Source of the DNA: Prevotella sp.
GTDB taxonomy: Bacteria > Bacteroidota > Bacteroidia > Bacteroidales > Bacteroidaceae
Assembly: GCA_017460515.1 (NCBI GenBank)
Contig: JAFUAY010000032.1
Coordinates: forward strand, 31,434 to 95,433
Direction: 5' to 3'
DNA length: 64,000 nt
Position numbers and translations under genes: made by a program. The first letter of the stretch is position 1, and every line of letters begins with the position of its first letter. Below are positions 51,417 through 59,631 of this stretch, one piece after another. The notes beneath the pieces were generated by a model. That model searched no databases and had not been told where the DNA came from. It was given only the letters and a program-made list of their open reading frames with translations.

Positions 51417-54400
51417 TTATTTCGTCTTTTCCAATAAATCAATCTCTACGATGCGTAGTTCAGTCTTTCCCTTGGCACTTTTCATGCGATCCATTTCGTT
51501 GGCAGCACCACCTGCCAGCTCTTTAATGAGTCCGAACTTCTTGCTGTCCTGAACAGGTGCAACCATTTTAACCGTTAGTTCTTTGGCAGCAACAGGCTTC
51601 TCAATTTGAATGTGAACGTAACCAAGTGTTGCAGGGGTAATGCCTTCCCATACTTTCTGCTTTCCGGCATATACCTCCAGCGGATAACACTTCTGTCGCC
51701 AACCTGTAAGCTTCATGGTTATCTCACTGATGGTTGCCTTACGAGCTAACTTATAGGTTATCCACGCATTTTCACGCTGACCATCGCTCTTCCACTCCGT
51801 CATCTCGTTGTCGTCAAATGAATTACGAGCATCTGCCTCGTTACTTCCTACCTTCACCTTCGTGATATCAACCGTAGTGAAACTATCACGATAAGACGGA
51901 GCCGATGGTGTCTCTCCACGATCCAGTACAGGTTTTAGCGTCAGAGCGGGTAGTACCTCAGCAGCAGGTGCCTTTTGTGTCTTCAGCGTCAGATAAGCAG
52001 GGCGCAAGCCTTCGGCAGTCACAGAGAGAACAATCTCTCCAGGATTTGGCGTACTGCGAACAAACACACGATTGACGCCACACTCAACGGGCAAAGACAT
52101 TTTTCCTACATAGTTGTCGCTGAGATTCTTCTTATTGGCTGAATCGAGCAGCGAAGGATCTTTCTTCTCGCTGTCTTTCAGGAAGTCCTTATTATTGCGG
52201 GTAGCGATACCACCTATCCACTTGCCTTCGCCATGCATTGCGAAATGAATCATAGTGTTGTCGAGCGGACAGCGGCGACCCTGTTTGTCAACCACTTCTA
52301 CCTGTACAAGAGCCATATCAGCACCGTCAGCCTTGAAGCCTTGAGGATTCTCAATAGCCGACATCTTCAACTGATAAGGTTCTCCCACTGTCTCAATCTG
52401 ATAGCGTGAGGTTTCCTTACCGTTCGTATAGGCAACTGCCTCAATCTTTCCAGCTTCGAATTTCACGCCCTTGAAAGTGAACAGCCACTGGAAGGAGCGC
52501 TCGCCCTTTCCCTGCGACTTACCGTTGACAAAGAGTTCCACCTCATCGCCAGTAGAGACAACATAGACAGGCTTCACCGTACCAGTCTTATAGTTCCAAT
52601 GACCAACAATATAAGTGCGGTCATTTTCAGGCGATACCCATCCGTCCCACATCACTTGATGTGCAAAGAAGGCATCCTTGGGAATACGCATTGCATCCGT
52701 GACGCCACTGGTGCGATAGTTCGACTCTCCACGATGGTGGGTATTGGTATCGCTAAACACAATCTTCACGCCTCCAGAGCTGACACGTCTGCCTGTTCCG
52801 GGACGCTCCAGCCAATATTCATGCCAGCGCTCCACCATACCGCAAGCCAGGGCATCCATATTATGGTTATAGTCAAGTGCGGGGGCGCCACGATACAAGG
52901 GGCCATCGCCCTCCTTATGATAAGGATAGCTGTATTCATCCCAATACTTTCTGAGACCTTCATCGCGATAGTACTCCATTGACCACATCGGCTTCTGTCC
53001 GCTCTTGTTGATATAAAGCATCTCACCGCCATATTCAGCTTCAGGGCGGTTCAACATCTCACGACTACCGATAGCTCGTCCGCCATAGGGATCAAACTCA
53101 TCACGAATCTGCTTCATCTCTTCCATGTGTTCCTTTGAGATACGGAAGTTTCCGCATTCATAGAAAATGATGGAAGGATTATTGCGGTTATAGATAATGG
53201 CCTCACGCATCAGTTGGGTACGCTGCTGCCAACGGGCGCCATCTACGTCCTTTTCCGCATCGCCAGCAGGCATTGCCTGCATCATTCCCACGCGGTCACA
53301 CGACTCAATATCCTGCTTCCAAGGGCACACATGCATCCAGCGCATCAGGTTGCCGCCGCTCTTCACAGCCAGGTCGTTTGAATAGTCACTCAGCCAGGCA
53401 GGAACACTGATACCTACGCCAGGCCACTCGTTGGAAGTACGCTGAGCATATCCATGAACCATGATTACGCGGTCGTTCAGATAGAACTTACCTTCTTTGA
53501 ACTCCGTCTTACGGAAGCCCGTGCGTGTCACTACATCATCAATCTTCGAACCATCGTCAGCCTTCAGCAGGGTCTTGACGGTATACAGATAGCCGTAGCC
53601 CCACGACCAGAAATGCAATCCGCTGACCTCCTTGGCTACAGATACGGTTCGCGTCTCGCCAGGCTTCATCGTGAAGCGCTCACCATCCAGATGTGCCACC
53701 TCCTTACCATCGATATCCAGTATTTTGGCAAAGAAAGTGAAAGAGCGCTCCTTCGCGTCCTCGTTACGCACTTCTGACGTAGCATGAATGGTAGCCTTAT
53801 GATTAGGCACATCGAAATCAGTAGCATAGATATAGGTGCCCACCGTCTTCAGATTGGCATAGAGGGGCAGCGTCTGATAGAGGCGGTCGGTGATGTGCAG
53901 ATAGACATTCTTCGGCAGACCTCCATAGTTAGCGTTGAAGTTCTTGTCGTTCCACTGGTAACGGCTGTTCAGCACGCGATCGCGATAGTTCCAACTGTTG
54001 TCACAGCGCACAGCCATCACATTGCTACCCGCTTTGACGAATGAAGTGATATCAAAGCCAAAGGCCATCACACCATTATCGCTGAAGCCTACTTTCTGTC
54101 CGTTCACGTAGACATCAGCACCTTGGCGGGCTCCTTCAAACTCAACAAACACTTTGCCTGCAATATCTGATTTCTTTAGGTCAAAAGTCTTACGATACCA
54201 GCAAACAGTATCCGTCAGGTCAACGATATCCAGTTTGAAAGCCTCATCGCCGTTGAAGGCAAAGGGCAGTGTGACACGCTTCCATTGCGAGTCATCGAAG
54301 TCAGGACGGGCAGCCTCAGCGAAATCTCCTATTTCCAGACGCCAGTCGGCATTGAAGTTCAATTTTTGTCTCTCTGTTGCTACTGCTGAAAGCGTCAGCA

Positions 54401-54434
54401 TGAACAACACAAGTGATAAGCAGATTTTTTTCAT
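51417..54434 (-). CDS. Secreted GH2 family glycoside hydrolase
   Basis: The 1005-residue protein starts at ATG 54434 with a signal peptide (MKKICLSLVLFMLTLSAVA); an earlier ATG at 54530 lies before the promoter. It has the GH2 order: jelly-roll sugar-binding domain (about 25-185; FEGARQGADVYVNGQKVG), Ig-like domain (to 310), TIM barrel (about 320-560), Ig-like domains and a C-terminal discoidin-like module (about 865-965; SFDDNEMTEWKSDGQ). The nucleophile site is WSMEYYRDEG (Glu-487). The acid/base site reads FYECGNF, Phe-430 standing where GH2 enzymes have the Glu of GNE. It is paired with a GH28 gene, so a pectic substrate is likely. Confidence 0.85.
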   Translation of the reverse strand: MKKICLSLVLFMLTLSAVATERQKLNFNADWRLEIGDFAEAARPDFDDSQWKRVTLPFAFNGDEAFKLDIVDLTDTVCWYRKTFDLKKSDIAGKVFVEFEGARQGADVYVNGQKVGFSDNGVMAFGFDITSFVKAGSNVMAVRCDNSWNYRDRVLNSRYQWNDKNFNANYGGLPKNVYLHITDRLYQTLPLYANLKTVGTYIYATDFDVPNHKATIHATSEVRNEDAKERSFTFFAKILDIDGKEVAHLDGERFTMKPGETRTVSVAKEVSGLHFWSWGYGYLYTVKTLLKADDGSKIDDVVTRTGFRKTEFKEGKFYLNDRVIMVHGYAQRTSNEWPGVGISVPAWLSDYSNDLAVKSGGNLMRWMHVCPWKQDIESCDRVGMMQAMPAGDAEKDVDGARWQQRTQLMREAIIYNRNNPSIIFYECGNFRISKEHMEEMKQIRDEFDPYGGRAIGSREMLNRPEAEYGGEMLYINKSGQKPMWSMEYYRDEGLRKYWDEYSYPYHKEGDGPLYRGAPALDYNHNMDALACGMVERWHEYWLERPGTGRRVSSGGVKIVFSDTNTHHRGESNYRTSGVTDAMRIPKDAFFAHQVMWDGWVSPENDRTYIVGHWNYKTGTVKPVYVVSTGDEVELFVNGKSQGKGERSFQWLFTFKGVKFEAGKIEAVAYTNGKETSRYQIETVGEPYQLKMSAIENPQGFKADGADMALVQVEVVDKQGRRCPLDNTMIHFAMHGEGKWIGGIATRNNKDFLKDSEKKDPSLLDSANKKNLSDNYVGKMSLPVECGVNRVFVRSTPNPGEIVLSVTAEGLRPAYLTLKTQKAPAAEVLPALTLKPVLDRGETPSAPSYRDSFTTVDITKVKVGSNEADARNSFDDNEMTEWKSDGQRENAWITYKLARKATISEITMKLTGWRQKCYPLEVYAGKQKVWEGITPATLGYVHIQIEKPVAAKELTVKMVAPVQDSKKFGLIKELAGGAANEMDRMKSAKGKTELRIVEIDLLEKTK

Positions 54435-54464
54435 CGTTTTTTGTAGTTCGTTATAGTTTTTCGG

Positions 54465-54472
54465 CAAAGATA
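54465..54472 (-). promoter_or_regulatory. -7 box of the GH2 gene
   Basis: TATCTTTG on the minus strand, 30 bases before ATG 54434. Confidence 0.55.
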
Positions 54473-54485
54473 TTACGAAATAAAG

Positions 54486-54513
54486 AAAACGGACAACGAT
54501 AAATGTCCGTTTT
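54486..54513 (-). terminator. Terminator of the GH28 gene
   Basis: AAAACGGACA / TGTCCGTTTT is a perfect 10-base-pair stem with an eight-base loop. In the minus direction it ends in a T-rich tract (TTTTCTTTATTT). Confidence 0.75.
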
Positions 54514-54535
54514 CCTGTAATATCATTCAATAGTG

Positions 54536-55882
54536 CTATTTGATATTCACGTTCTTCACCACGCAGTTCTCAATCAGCGAGGCATCGAAGGCCTTCTTCT
54601 GGTCAGTAACATCGATATTCTCGAAAGTGAAGTCCACGAGACGGTATTTCTCACTCTTGCCTACATCAAAGAAGTTTCTGCAATCCATCTTGATGTCACG
54701 GATGATGATATTATTGCATTGCGAGAGGGGCATATCGTCACGCTTCTCAGGCTTGAAGAACTGTGTCCAGGGACGAACCACGAGGAACGAAGCGCAGTCG
54801 CCCGTCAGTTCACTCACCTTGACATACTCATAATGCTGAGGGGTATCGGGGCGCATCTTCAGCCAGATTACGCGGTTGGCCTCATGCACCTTGCAACGAC
54901 GCAGAATCACGTTCTTGTCGTGTAGCGACTCTGAACCCAGTGTCATACATCCATGCACCTTTCCGTATTCACAATCCTGAACAATGATATTCTCGCAAGG
55001 TCCATTATCCGGGTCCTTGTCTGCCCAGGTTCCCTTGCCGCCCTTCAGTACCACTGCATCGTCGCACACACTCATATAGCAACCGCTGATGAGCACGTTC
55101 TTACATACATCCAAGTCGATAGCGTCACTTGAGGGAGCCCCGCGCTTGGGATCGACAGGCGTTACATTATTCGTAGGAGCGAAGATATAGCAGCCCAGAT
55201 AGCGCACATTCTCACACTTATACAGATGATTCGTCCAGAAAGGCGAGTTGATGATGCGTGCATCCTGAACAGTCACATTCTTACTATTAGAAATGTACAC
55301 GTTACGCGGGCGCATAGCTTCCAGGTTCGTACAGTTCTTATTAAACTGCCTGCGAATCCAGAACTCTTCCCAATAGGCCTGTCCGTTGCCGTTGATAGTT
55401 CCAGGGCCAGTGATGGTGAATCCGTCACAGCCGTCAGCATTCACCAGCGCTGCGAAATAGTTCAGCGTCTGACCCTCCATGCGGGTCTTCACCAGGCGGA
55501 AGTCGCGAATACGGTCACTACCGCGCAGTTCGCCATTCTCTTCAATCAGCAGATGGGTGCCGGGCTTGAAGAACAGCGACCCACTGATCACGTGGCCACG
55601 GGGAATAACAATCACGCCCCCACCCTGACTGGCAGCCAAATCAATCACTGCCTGCAGTTTCTCCGTCTGCACCTGGTCGGAATAGTTCTTCACGCCATAG
55701 TCAGTAACCACATAGCGTTTGCCCAACTTGCTGACATCCACACGACAGGTATCGCTGAACCAAGCAGGTATCGGCGTACCGTCGGGCCACAAGTCTTGCT
55801 TCACTTCCTTCTTCTTCGCCAGAGCCATCGTGCAAAGCAACACCAGCACAAGGCTCATACAAATTCGCTGTCTCATTGTCAT
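54536..55882 (-). CDS. Secreted GH28 family polygalacturonase-like hydrolase
   Basis: The 448-residue protein starts at ATG 55882 (55876 is also possible) with a signal peptide (RICMSLVLVLLCTMALA). It has the right-handed beta-helix of GH28: VTDYGVKN near 40, then SSDAIDLDVCKN and CDDAVVLKGG (catalytic Asp residues), VHGCMTLGSE (catalytic His region) and RVIWLKM (RIK equivalent). It cleaves galacturonan or rhamnogalacturonan in pectin. It precedes the GH2 gene, separated by a terminator and a new promoter. Confidence 0.88.
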   Translation of the reverse strand: MTMRQRICMSLVLVLLCTMALAKKKEVKQDLWPDGTPIPAWFSDTCRVDVSKLGKRYVVTDYGVKNYSDQVQTEKLQAVIDLAASQGGGVIVIPRGHVISGSLFFKPGTHLLIEENGELRGSDRIRDFRLVKTRMEGQTLNYFAALVNADGCDGFTITGPGTINGNGQAYWEEFWIRRQFNKNCTNLEAMRPRNVYISNSKNVTVQDARIINSPFWTNHLYKCENVRYLGCYIFAPTNNVTPVDPKRGAPSSDAIDLDVCKNVLISGCYMSVCDDAVVLKGGKGTWADKDPDNGPCENIIVQDCEYGKVHGCMTLGSESLHDKNVILRRCKVHEANRVIWLKMRPDTPQHYEYVKVSELTGDCASFLVVRPWTQFFKPEKRDDMPLSQCNNIIIRDIKMDCRNFFDVGKSEKYRLVDFTFENIDVTDQKKAFDASLIENCVVKNVNIK

Positions 55883-55912
55883 TTGTTTCTTTCTTAGATT
55901 AGTTTGTGGGTG

Positions 55913-55943
55913 CAAAGTTACGAAAAAACGAGCGAAATGCAAA
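55913..55943 (-). promoter_or_regulatory. Promoter of the GH28 gene
   Basis: On the minus strand TTTG (55943-55940), a 19-base spacer, TAACTTTG (55920-55913): an exact consensus match, 30 bases before ATG 55882. Confidence 0.75.
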
Positions 55944-55995
55944 AGGAAAACTTGTTTTTCTTTTCATTTCCGAGTGCCAGTAACTTCGGTGAAGC

Positions 55996-56003
55996 CAAAG
56001 TTA
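55996..56003 (-). promoter_or_regulatory. Possible second upstream promoter of the GH28 gene
   Basis: A second TAACTTTG on the minus strand, with TTG 20 bases upstream (56026-56024). Confidence 0.35.
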
Positions 56004-56182
56004 CGAAAAAAGCTTGTAAAGAACAACGGATTTTGGAAATTCTTTGCAAGCAAAGCGTCCTTTTGGGCCGAGCGAACGCAATTCGGCCTGTAATAAAGGC
56101 AATACGGGGATTTAGAGCCCCTTGATAAGGGGCGGCTATAATGCAGGGATATGCAAATTAGAGAGGATCGGTGAAGGAGTTA

Positions 56183-56202
56183 GGTTGCCAAATCGTAACC
56201 CA
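56183..56202 (+). repeat. 20-base direct repeat, left copy
   Basis: GGTTGCCAAATCGTAACCCA matches 19 of 20 bases with 63930-63949 in the same orientation. It is itself a partial palindrome (GGTT...AACC). Confidence 0.75.
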
Positions 56203-56270
56203 ATTGAAGACCTTGGAGACGAGGTAATCGACAACGTAAATTGGTACAGAATGACGCACCTTTCACTGCC

Positions 56271-56308
56271 CATTTTTAAATGTACCGAATTCGGTATAAT
56301 TAAAAATG
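56271..56308. promoter_or_regulatory. 38-base dyad centred on a perfect 14-base palindrome
   Basis: TACCGAATTCGGTA (56283-56296) is a perfect palindrome, flanked after a three-base mismatch by CATTTTTAA and TTAAAAATG, also exact complements. It could be a terminator hairpin or an operator. Confidence 0.6.
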
Positions 56309-56376
56309 AGATTGTAGAGGTCTGTTCGGCTTTTGTTTATTTGGGCGCGAAGGTAATTCGTAATCATCAAATAGGC

Positions 56377-56550
56377 TCATTCTAAAAATTTCTTGTTGTG
56401 AAATAACACTTCAGGGAAACAAAACCCTAATGTCTGCCGAGCTTGCTCATCAGAAAGCAGACAAGCATCTTTGTGGGCACTCCACAGGAAACTGCGTATT
56501 AGGCTACACCCTTCTATGGCATTGCGAGCAGAAATCTTTGCGGAATACTG
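56377..56550 (-). pseudogene. Left copy of the inverted mini-ORF
   Basis: A 57-codon open frame on the minus strand without an ATG reads ...AIEGCSLIRSFLWSAHKDAC, LLSDEQARQ... and ends at TGA. Bases 56439-56507 are an inverted match to 63638-63712, and the translated frames match. It is probably a decayed copy of a short repeated coding element. Confidence 0.5.
56439..56507 (-). repeat. Inverted repeat bracketing the island, left copy
   Basis: The reverse complement starts GTAGCCTAATACGCA and ends GAGCAAGCTC, as does the right copy at 63638-63712. About three quarters of bases match by eye, with length differences that keep the reading frame. Confidence 0.75.
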
Positions 56551-56622
56551 CTATAGCAAGGGAAAGATAGCTCTTTTTCTTAATTTATGTTCACAAATCA
56601 TCCTATTCTCGATAATTTTGAT

Positions 56623-56630
56623 TATATTTG
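56623..56630 (+). promoter_or_regulatory. -7 box of the island operon
   Basis: TATATTTG, 43 bases before ATG 56674. Confidence 0.6.
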
Positions 56631-56673
56631 CGCACAGAACGCTCAATGTTTGGCAAGAATAACTAAAAGCAAT

Positions 56674-56880
56674 ATGGAGATACAACGCTATAACAGACTA
56701 AAGATAGTATTAGCTGAGAAAGAAAGAACAGGCACGTGGCTCTCAGAGCAGATGGGTCACAGCATCAGTACTGTTTCACGCTGGATGACTAATAAGGTGC
56801 AGCCATCTGTTGAACAGCTCTACGAGATTGCACGCCACCTTGAGGTGGATGTGAAGGATTTATTAATATCCACAAAATAA
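56674..56880 (+). CDS. Small XRE-family HTH regulator
   Basis: The 68-residue protein is a single helix-turn-helix domain (TWLSEQMGHSISTVSRWMTNK, then PSVEQLYEIARHLEVDVKDLL). The start is ATG 56674 because a promoter box lies between it and the earlier ATG at 56587. Single-domain XRE proteins of this type often precede Bacteroidetes restriction-modification and defence operons and act as their repressors. It is seven bases before the DUF1848 gene. Confidence 0.85.
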   Translation: MEIQRYNRLKIVLAEKERTGTWLSEQMGHSISTVSRWMTNKVQPSVEQLYEIARHLEVDVKDLLISTK

Positions 56881-56887
56881 GTTATCA

Positions 56888-57955
56888 ATGGCTGCCTGGA
56901 AGAAGGAATTATTAACGAGAGAAAATGGAGGACTTGTAGAAATGCAAGTTCCTGAGATTGTTTCTGCTAGTAGGAGTACAGACATTCCTGCTTTTTATGC
57001 AGATTGGTTTTTCCATCGATTGAAGGTAGGTTATTCGGCATGGACTAATCCATTTAACGGTGTTAAAGGATATGTTTCATATAAAAATACTCGTTTTATC
57101 GTATTCTGGTCAAAAGACCCTTCCCCACTTCTTGCTCATTTAGAGGAATTGAAAATAAGAAAAATTGGGTGTTATATCCAATACACCTTAAATGATTACG
57201 TCAAAGAAGGGCTTGAAAAAGGTGTAAAACCTTTAGAATATAGAATTGGCATATTCAAACGTTTGGTTGAAAAGTTAGGCTTTGGAAGTGTTATTTGGCG
57301 ATTTGATCCTCTGATGTTCACTGACACAATTGACATTGATACGCTACTTGGTAAGATGGAGAAAATAGGTGACCAACTGAAAGGTTATACAGAGAAACTT
57401 GTTTTCAGCTATGCAGACATTGCTATATATAGGAAAGTCAGGTCGAATCTCGAAAAGAATGGCATTAATAGTAGAGACTGGACTGAAGATGAAATGCGAG
57501 AGTTTGCAGATGGATTGGCTAAGCTTAACAAATCATGGGGATATACTTTAGCAACGTGTGGTGAGAAAATTGACCTGAAGCCCTATGGTATAGAACATAA
57601 CCATTGTATCGATGATGATCTGATCATCAGGCTTGCGTATAAAGATAAGGCTCTAATGGATTTTCTGAAAGTCAAGATACATCCAATGCCAAGTCCTTCT
57701 ATCTTTGGAGATATAGAATCACTGCCGTCAGATGCGATTATTCTTCCCAATAATACTTATGCCACACGTGGTGACAACAGGGATAAAGGACAAAGAGAAT
57801 TTTGTGGATGCATGAAGAGTAAAGACATTGGCGAATACAATACATGTATTCATCTCTGCGAATATTGTTATGCGAATACTAGCAAACAAACTGCAGTAAA
57901 GAACTATAATTTACATAAAGAAAACCTTTTTGGAGAAACAATTACAGGGATATGA
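56888..57955 (+). CDS. DUF1848 radical-SAM-like protein
   Basis: The 355-residue protein has the DUF1848 pattern: EIVSASRSTDIPAFYADWFFHRL near 23, FIVFWSKDPSPLL near 70, YIQYTLNDY near 96, VIWRFDPLMF near 135, and a C-terminal Cys cluster. Cysteines 306 and 308 (CGC) and the C-x3-C-x2-C set at 320, 324 and 327 resemble the radical-SAM iron-sulfur motif, but at the C-terminus, which suggests a circularly permuted arrangement. The family's reaction is unknown. It overlaps the next gene by ATGA. Confidence 0.85.
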   Translation: MAAWKKELLTRENGGLVEMQVPEIVSASRSTDIPAFYADWFFHRLKVGYSAWTNPFNGVKGYVSYKNTRFIVFWSKDPSPLLAHLEELKIRKIGCYIQYTLNDYVKEGLEKGVKPLEYRIGIFKRLVEKLGFGSVIWRFDPLMFTDTIDIDTLLGKMEKIGDQLKGYTEKLVFSYADIAIYRKVRSNLEKNGINSRDWTEDEMREFADGLAKLNKSWGYTLATCGEKIDLKPYGIEHNHCIDDDLIIRLAYKDKALMDFLKVKIHPMPSPSIFGDIESLPSDAIILPNNTYATRGDNRDKGQREFCGCMKSKDIGEYNTCIHLCEYCYANTSKQTAVKNYNLHKENLFGETITGI

Positions 57956-59631
57956 AAGAAAGTAAAACTATATATTCTTATCTGATTGAACACATGGAAT
58001 CTCCCTCTTTTAAGAAAGTGAGATATCTTGCATGTGATTTCGTTCGTAAACTTCCTCAGGAATTGTGTGATGAATTACATAACTCTCTTAATAGAGGAGT
58101 GGACATTATTGATTCTGAAGCATTGCTACAGATGTACTTTTATGCGTTTGGAGAAATGCATGCTGCAAAATTAAACTATGCTTTTGAACATCTTCAGCAA
58201 TACATTAAAGAGGCGGAGAAAGTAGAATTAATAGATTATGGCTGCGGGCAGGGATTGGCTTCAATTTGCTACCATGATTTTATTAAAGACGTGAACCCTT
58301 CACAAGAAATATCAAGAGTGACTTTGATTGAACCTTCCGAAATGGCATTATCAAGAGCGAGTTTATTATGCTCAAAGTTTTATCCAGATGCAGAAATAGT
58401 AACAGTTAATAAAGACTTTGAGAATCTTTCAGAGAATGATATTGAACTTTCAAGTTCTATTCCTACAATTCATTTGTTTTCAAATATTTTAGATGTAGAA
58501 TCTTATAAAATTGAAAAATTCGCTCAAATAGTTAAGACTATTTCTTCTGGTGAGAATGAATATGTCATAGTCTCCCCAATTCAAAATGCCAATCGCATGA
58601 AGCGATTAAAAGATTTTGTTACCACCTTAGATAACAACCAATATTTTGAGCAGTACTTAGACAAACGTGAATTTAGGGGTGATAAAGATTGGACGTGTGC
58701 AGTTCTGATTTGTTCAACTAAAATAGACAAGAAAGAAGTAAGATTTGACCTTAATGATGTATATGAAACAGCTGTCTCAATAATTGAGGGAAGGGATCGA
58801 GATAAAGCAAAATGTACAGAAGTGTTTCATATGCTTAATATTGGTGCTTTGACTGGTGACATGAAATGTCAAAATGCTTTGGGGTGTTTCTATTGTAAAG
58901 GAATTGGAACAGATAAAGACTATAATAAAGCTTTTAAATGGTTTGAAAAATCTGCAAATCAGGGTTTTGATAAGGCATTATTCAATTTGTCCATTTGTTA
59001 TGAAAAAGGTGAAGGAACAGAAGTTAATTATAAAAAGGCGGTAGAACTTCTTATAAAATTGTGTGATTCTGGATTTATCAATAGTTACAATAATTTGGCT
59101 ATTTGTTATATGGAGGGAAAAGGGGTTGAGATAAATGAAGAAAAAGCAATTGATTTATGGAAATATGCTTCAAATCAAAATGAATCAAGTGCTTTATATA
59201 ATCTTGGTTATTGCTATTTAAATGGAATAGGCGTTGAAAAGGATATGGATAAAGGAGTTAAGTTTGTAAAAGCTGCTTCAGAACAAAACAATGTAGATGC
59301 ATATTTGCAATTAGGAGAGTGTTATAGAAAAGGGATGGGCGTTGATATAGACATTCCTTTATCAATCCAGTATTTCACTAAAGCAGGTATGATGGACGAC
59401 AAAGAATCCATCATCTCCCTTATTGAAATATTTGAAGAGAAAGATTATAAAAATATGTTTGGGGATGAACAATTTGATGTATTTGTCAAGGCGGTTCATC
59501 TAGGAATTCCTGAGATATCAAAGATTACTGCTACATGGATAAATAAAGAACCTGGAGGTTTTAATGATGGTAATGTGGTATATGGTTCTAATGGTTTAAG
59601 AATTGTAACAACACGAGGAAAAGAAATATGA
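57952..59631 (+). CDS. Methyltransferase-like domain fused to SEL1 repeats
   Basis: The 559-residue protein has an N-terminal Rossmann methyltransferase-like domain (about 55-260) with SAM motif I VELIDYGCGQGLAS at 91-104 and the acidic strand-2 end VTLIEPSEMALSRA at 123-136. Residues about 303-490 hold five SEL1/TPR-like repeats (e.g. ALFNLSICYEKGEG, SYNNLAICYMEGKG, ALYNLGYCYLNGIG). There is no signal peptide, so it is cytoplasmic. SEL1 repeats bind protein partners; the methyl acceptor is unknown. It overlaps both neighbours by ATGA, so the three proteins are likely made in fixed ratio. Confidence 0.78.
   Translation: MKESKTIYSYLIEHMESPSFKKVRYLACDFVRKLPQELCDELHNSLNRGVDIIDSEALLQMYFYAFGEMHAAKLNYAFEHLQQYIKEAEKVELIDYGCGQGLASICYHDFIKDVNPSQEISRVTLIEPSEMALSRASLLCSKFYPDAEIVTVNKDFENLSENDIELSSSIPTIHLFSNILDVESYKIEKFAQIVKTISSGENEYVIVSPIQNANRMKRLKDFVTTLDNNQYFEQYLDKREFRGDKDWTCAVLICSTKIDKKEVRFDLNDVYETAVSIIEGRDRDKAKCTEVFHMLNIGALTGDMKCQNALGCFYCKGIGTDKDYNKAFKWFEKSANQGFDKALFNLSICYEKGEGTEVNYKKAVELLIKLCDSGFINSYNNLAICYMEGKGVEINEEKAIDLWKYASNQNESSALYNLGYCYLNGIGVEKDMDKGVKFVKAASEQNNVDAYLQLGECYRKGMGVDIDIPLSIQYFTKAGMMDDKESIISLIEIFEEKDYKNMFGDEQFDVFVKAVHLGIPEISKITATWINKEPGGFNDGNVVYGSNGLRIVTTRGKEI

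Larger units (their letters stand above)
55883..56673. other. Left flank of the accessory island
   Basis: This 791-base gap holds the GH28 promoters, a GCCCCTT-GAT-AAGGGGC hairpin at about 56114-56130, the 20-base direct repeat, a 38-base dyad, and the left copy of the inverted mini-ORF, then the promoter of the HTH gene. An 87-codon frame at 56122-56385 has no recognisable family and overlaps these elements. No tRNA gene is seen. Confidence 0.6.

Noticed and set aside
55226-55897. A 223-codon plus-strand frame
   Set aside because: Antisense to GH28, whose catalytic motifs are on the minus strand; no domain seen.
56122-56385. An 87-codon frame in the island's left flank
   Set aside because: No family, no promoter, and it runs over the direct repeat and the 38-base dyad, which explain the sequence better.
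55883-56673. tRNA gene as an integration target
   Set aside because: No cloverleaf or TTCGAATC-type T-loop found on either strand in the left flank.
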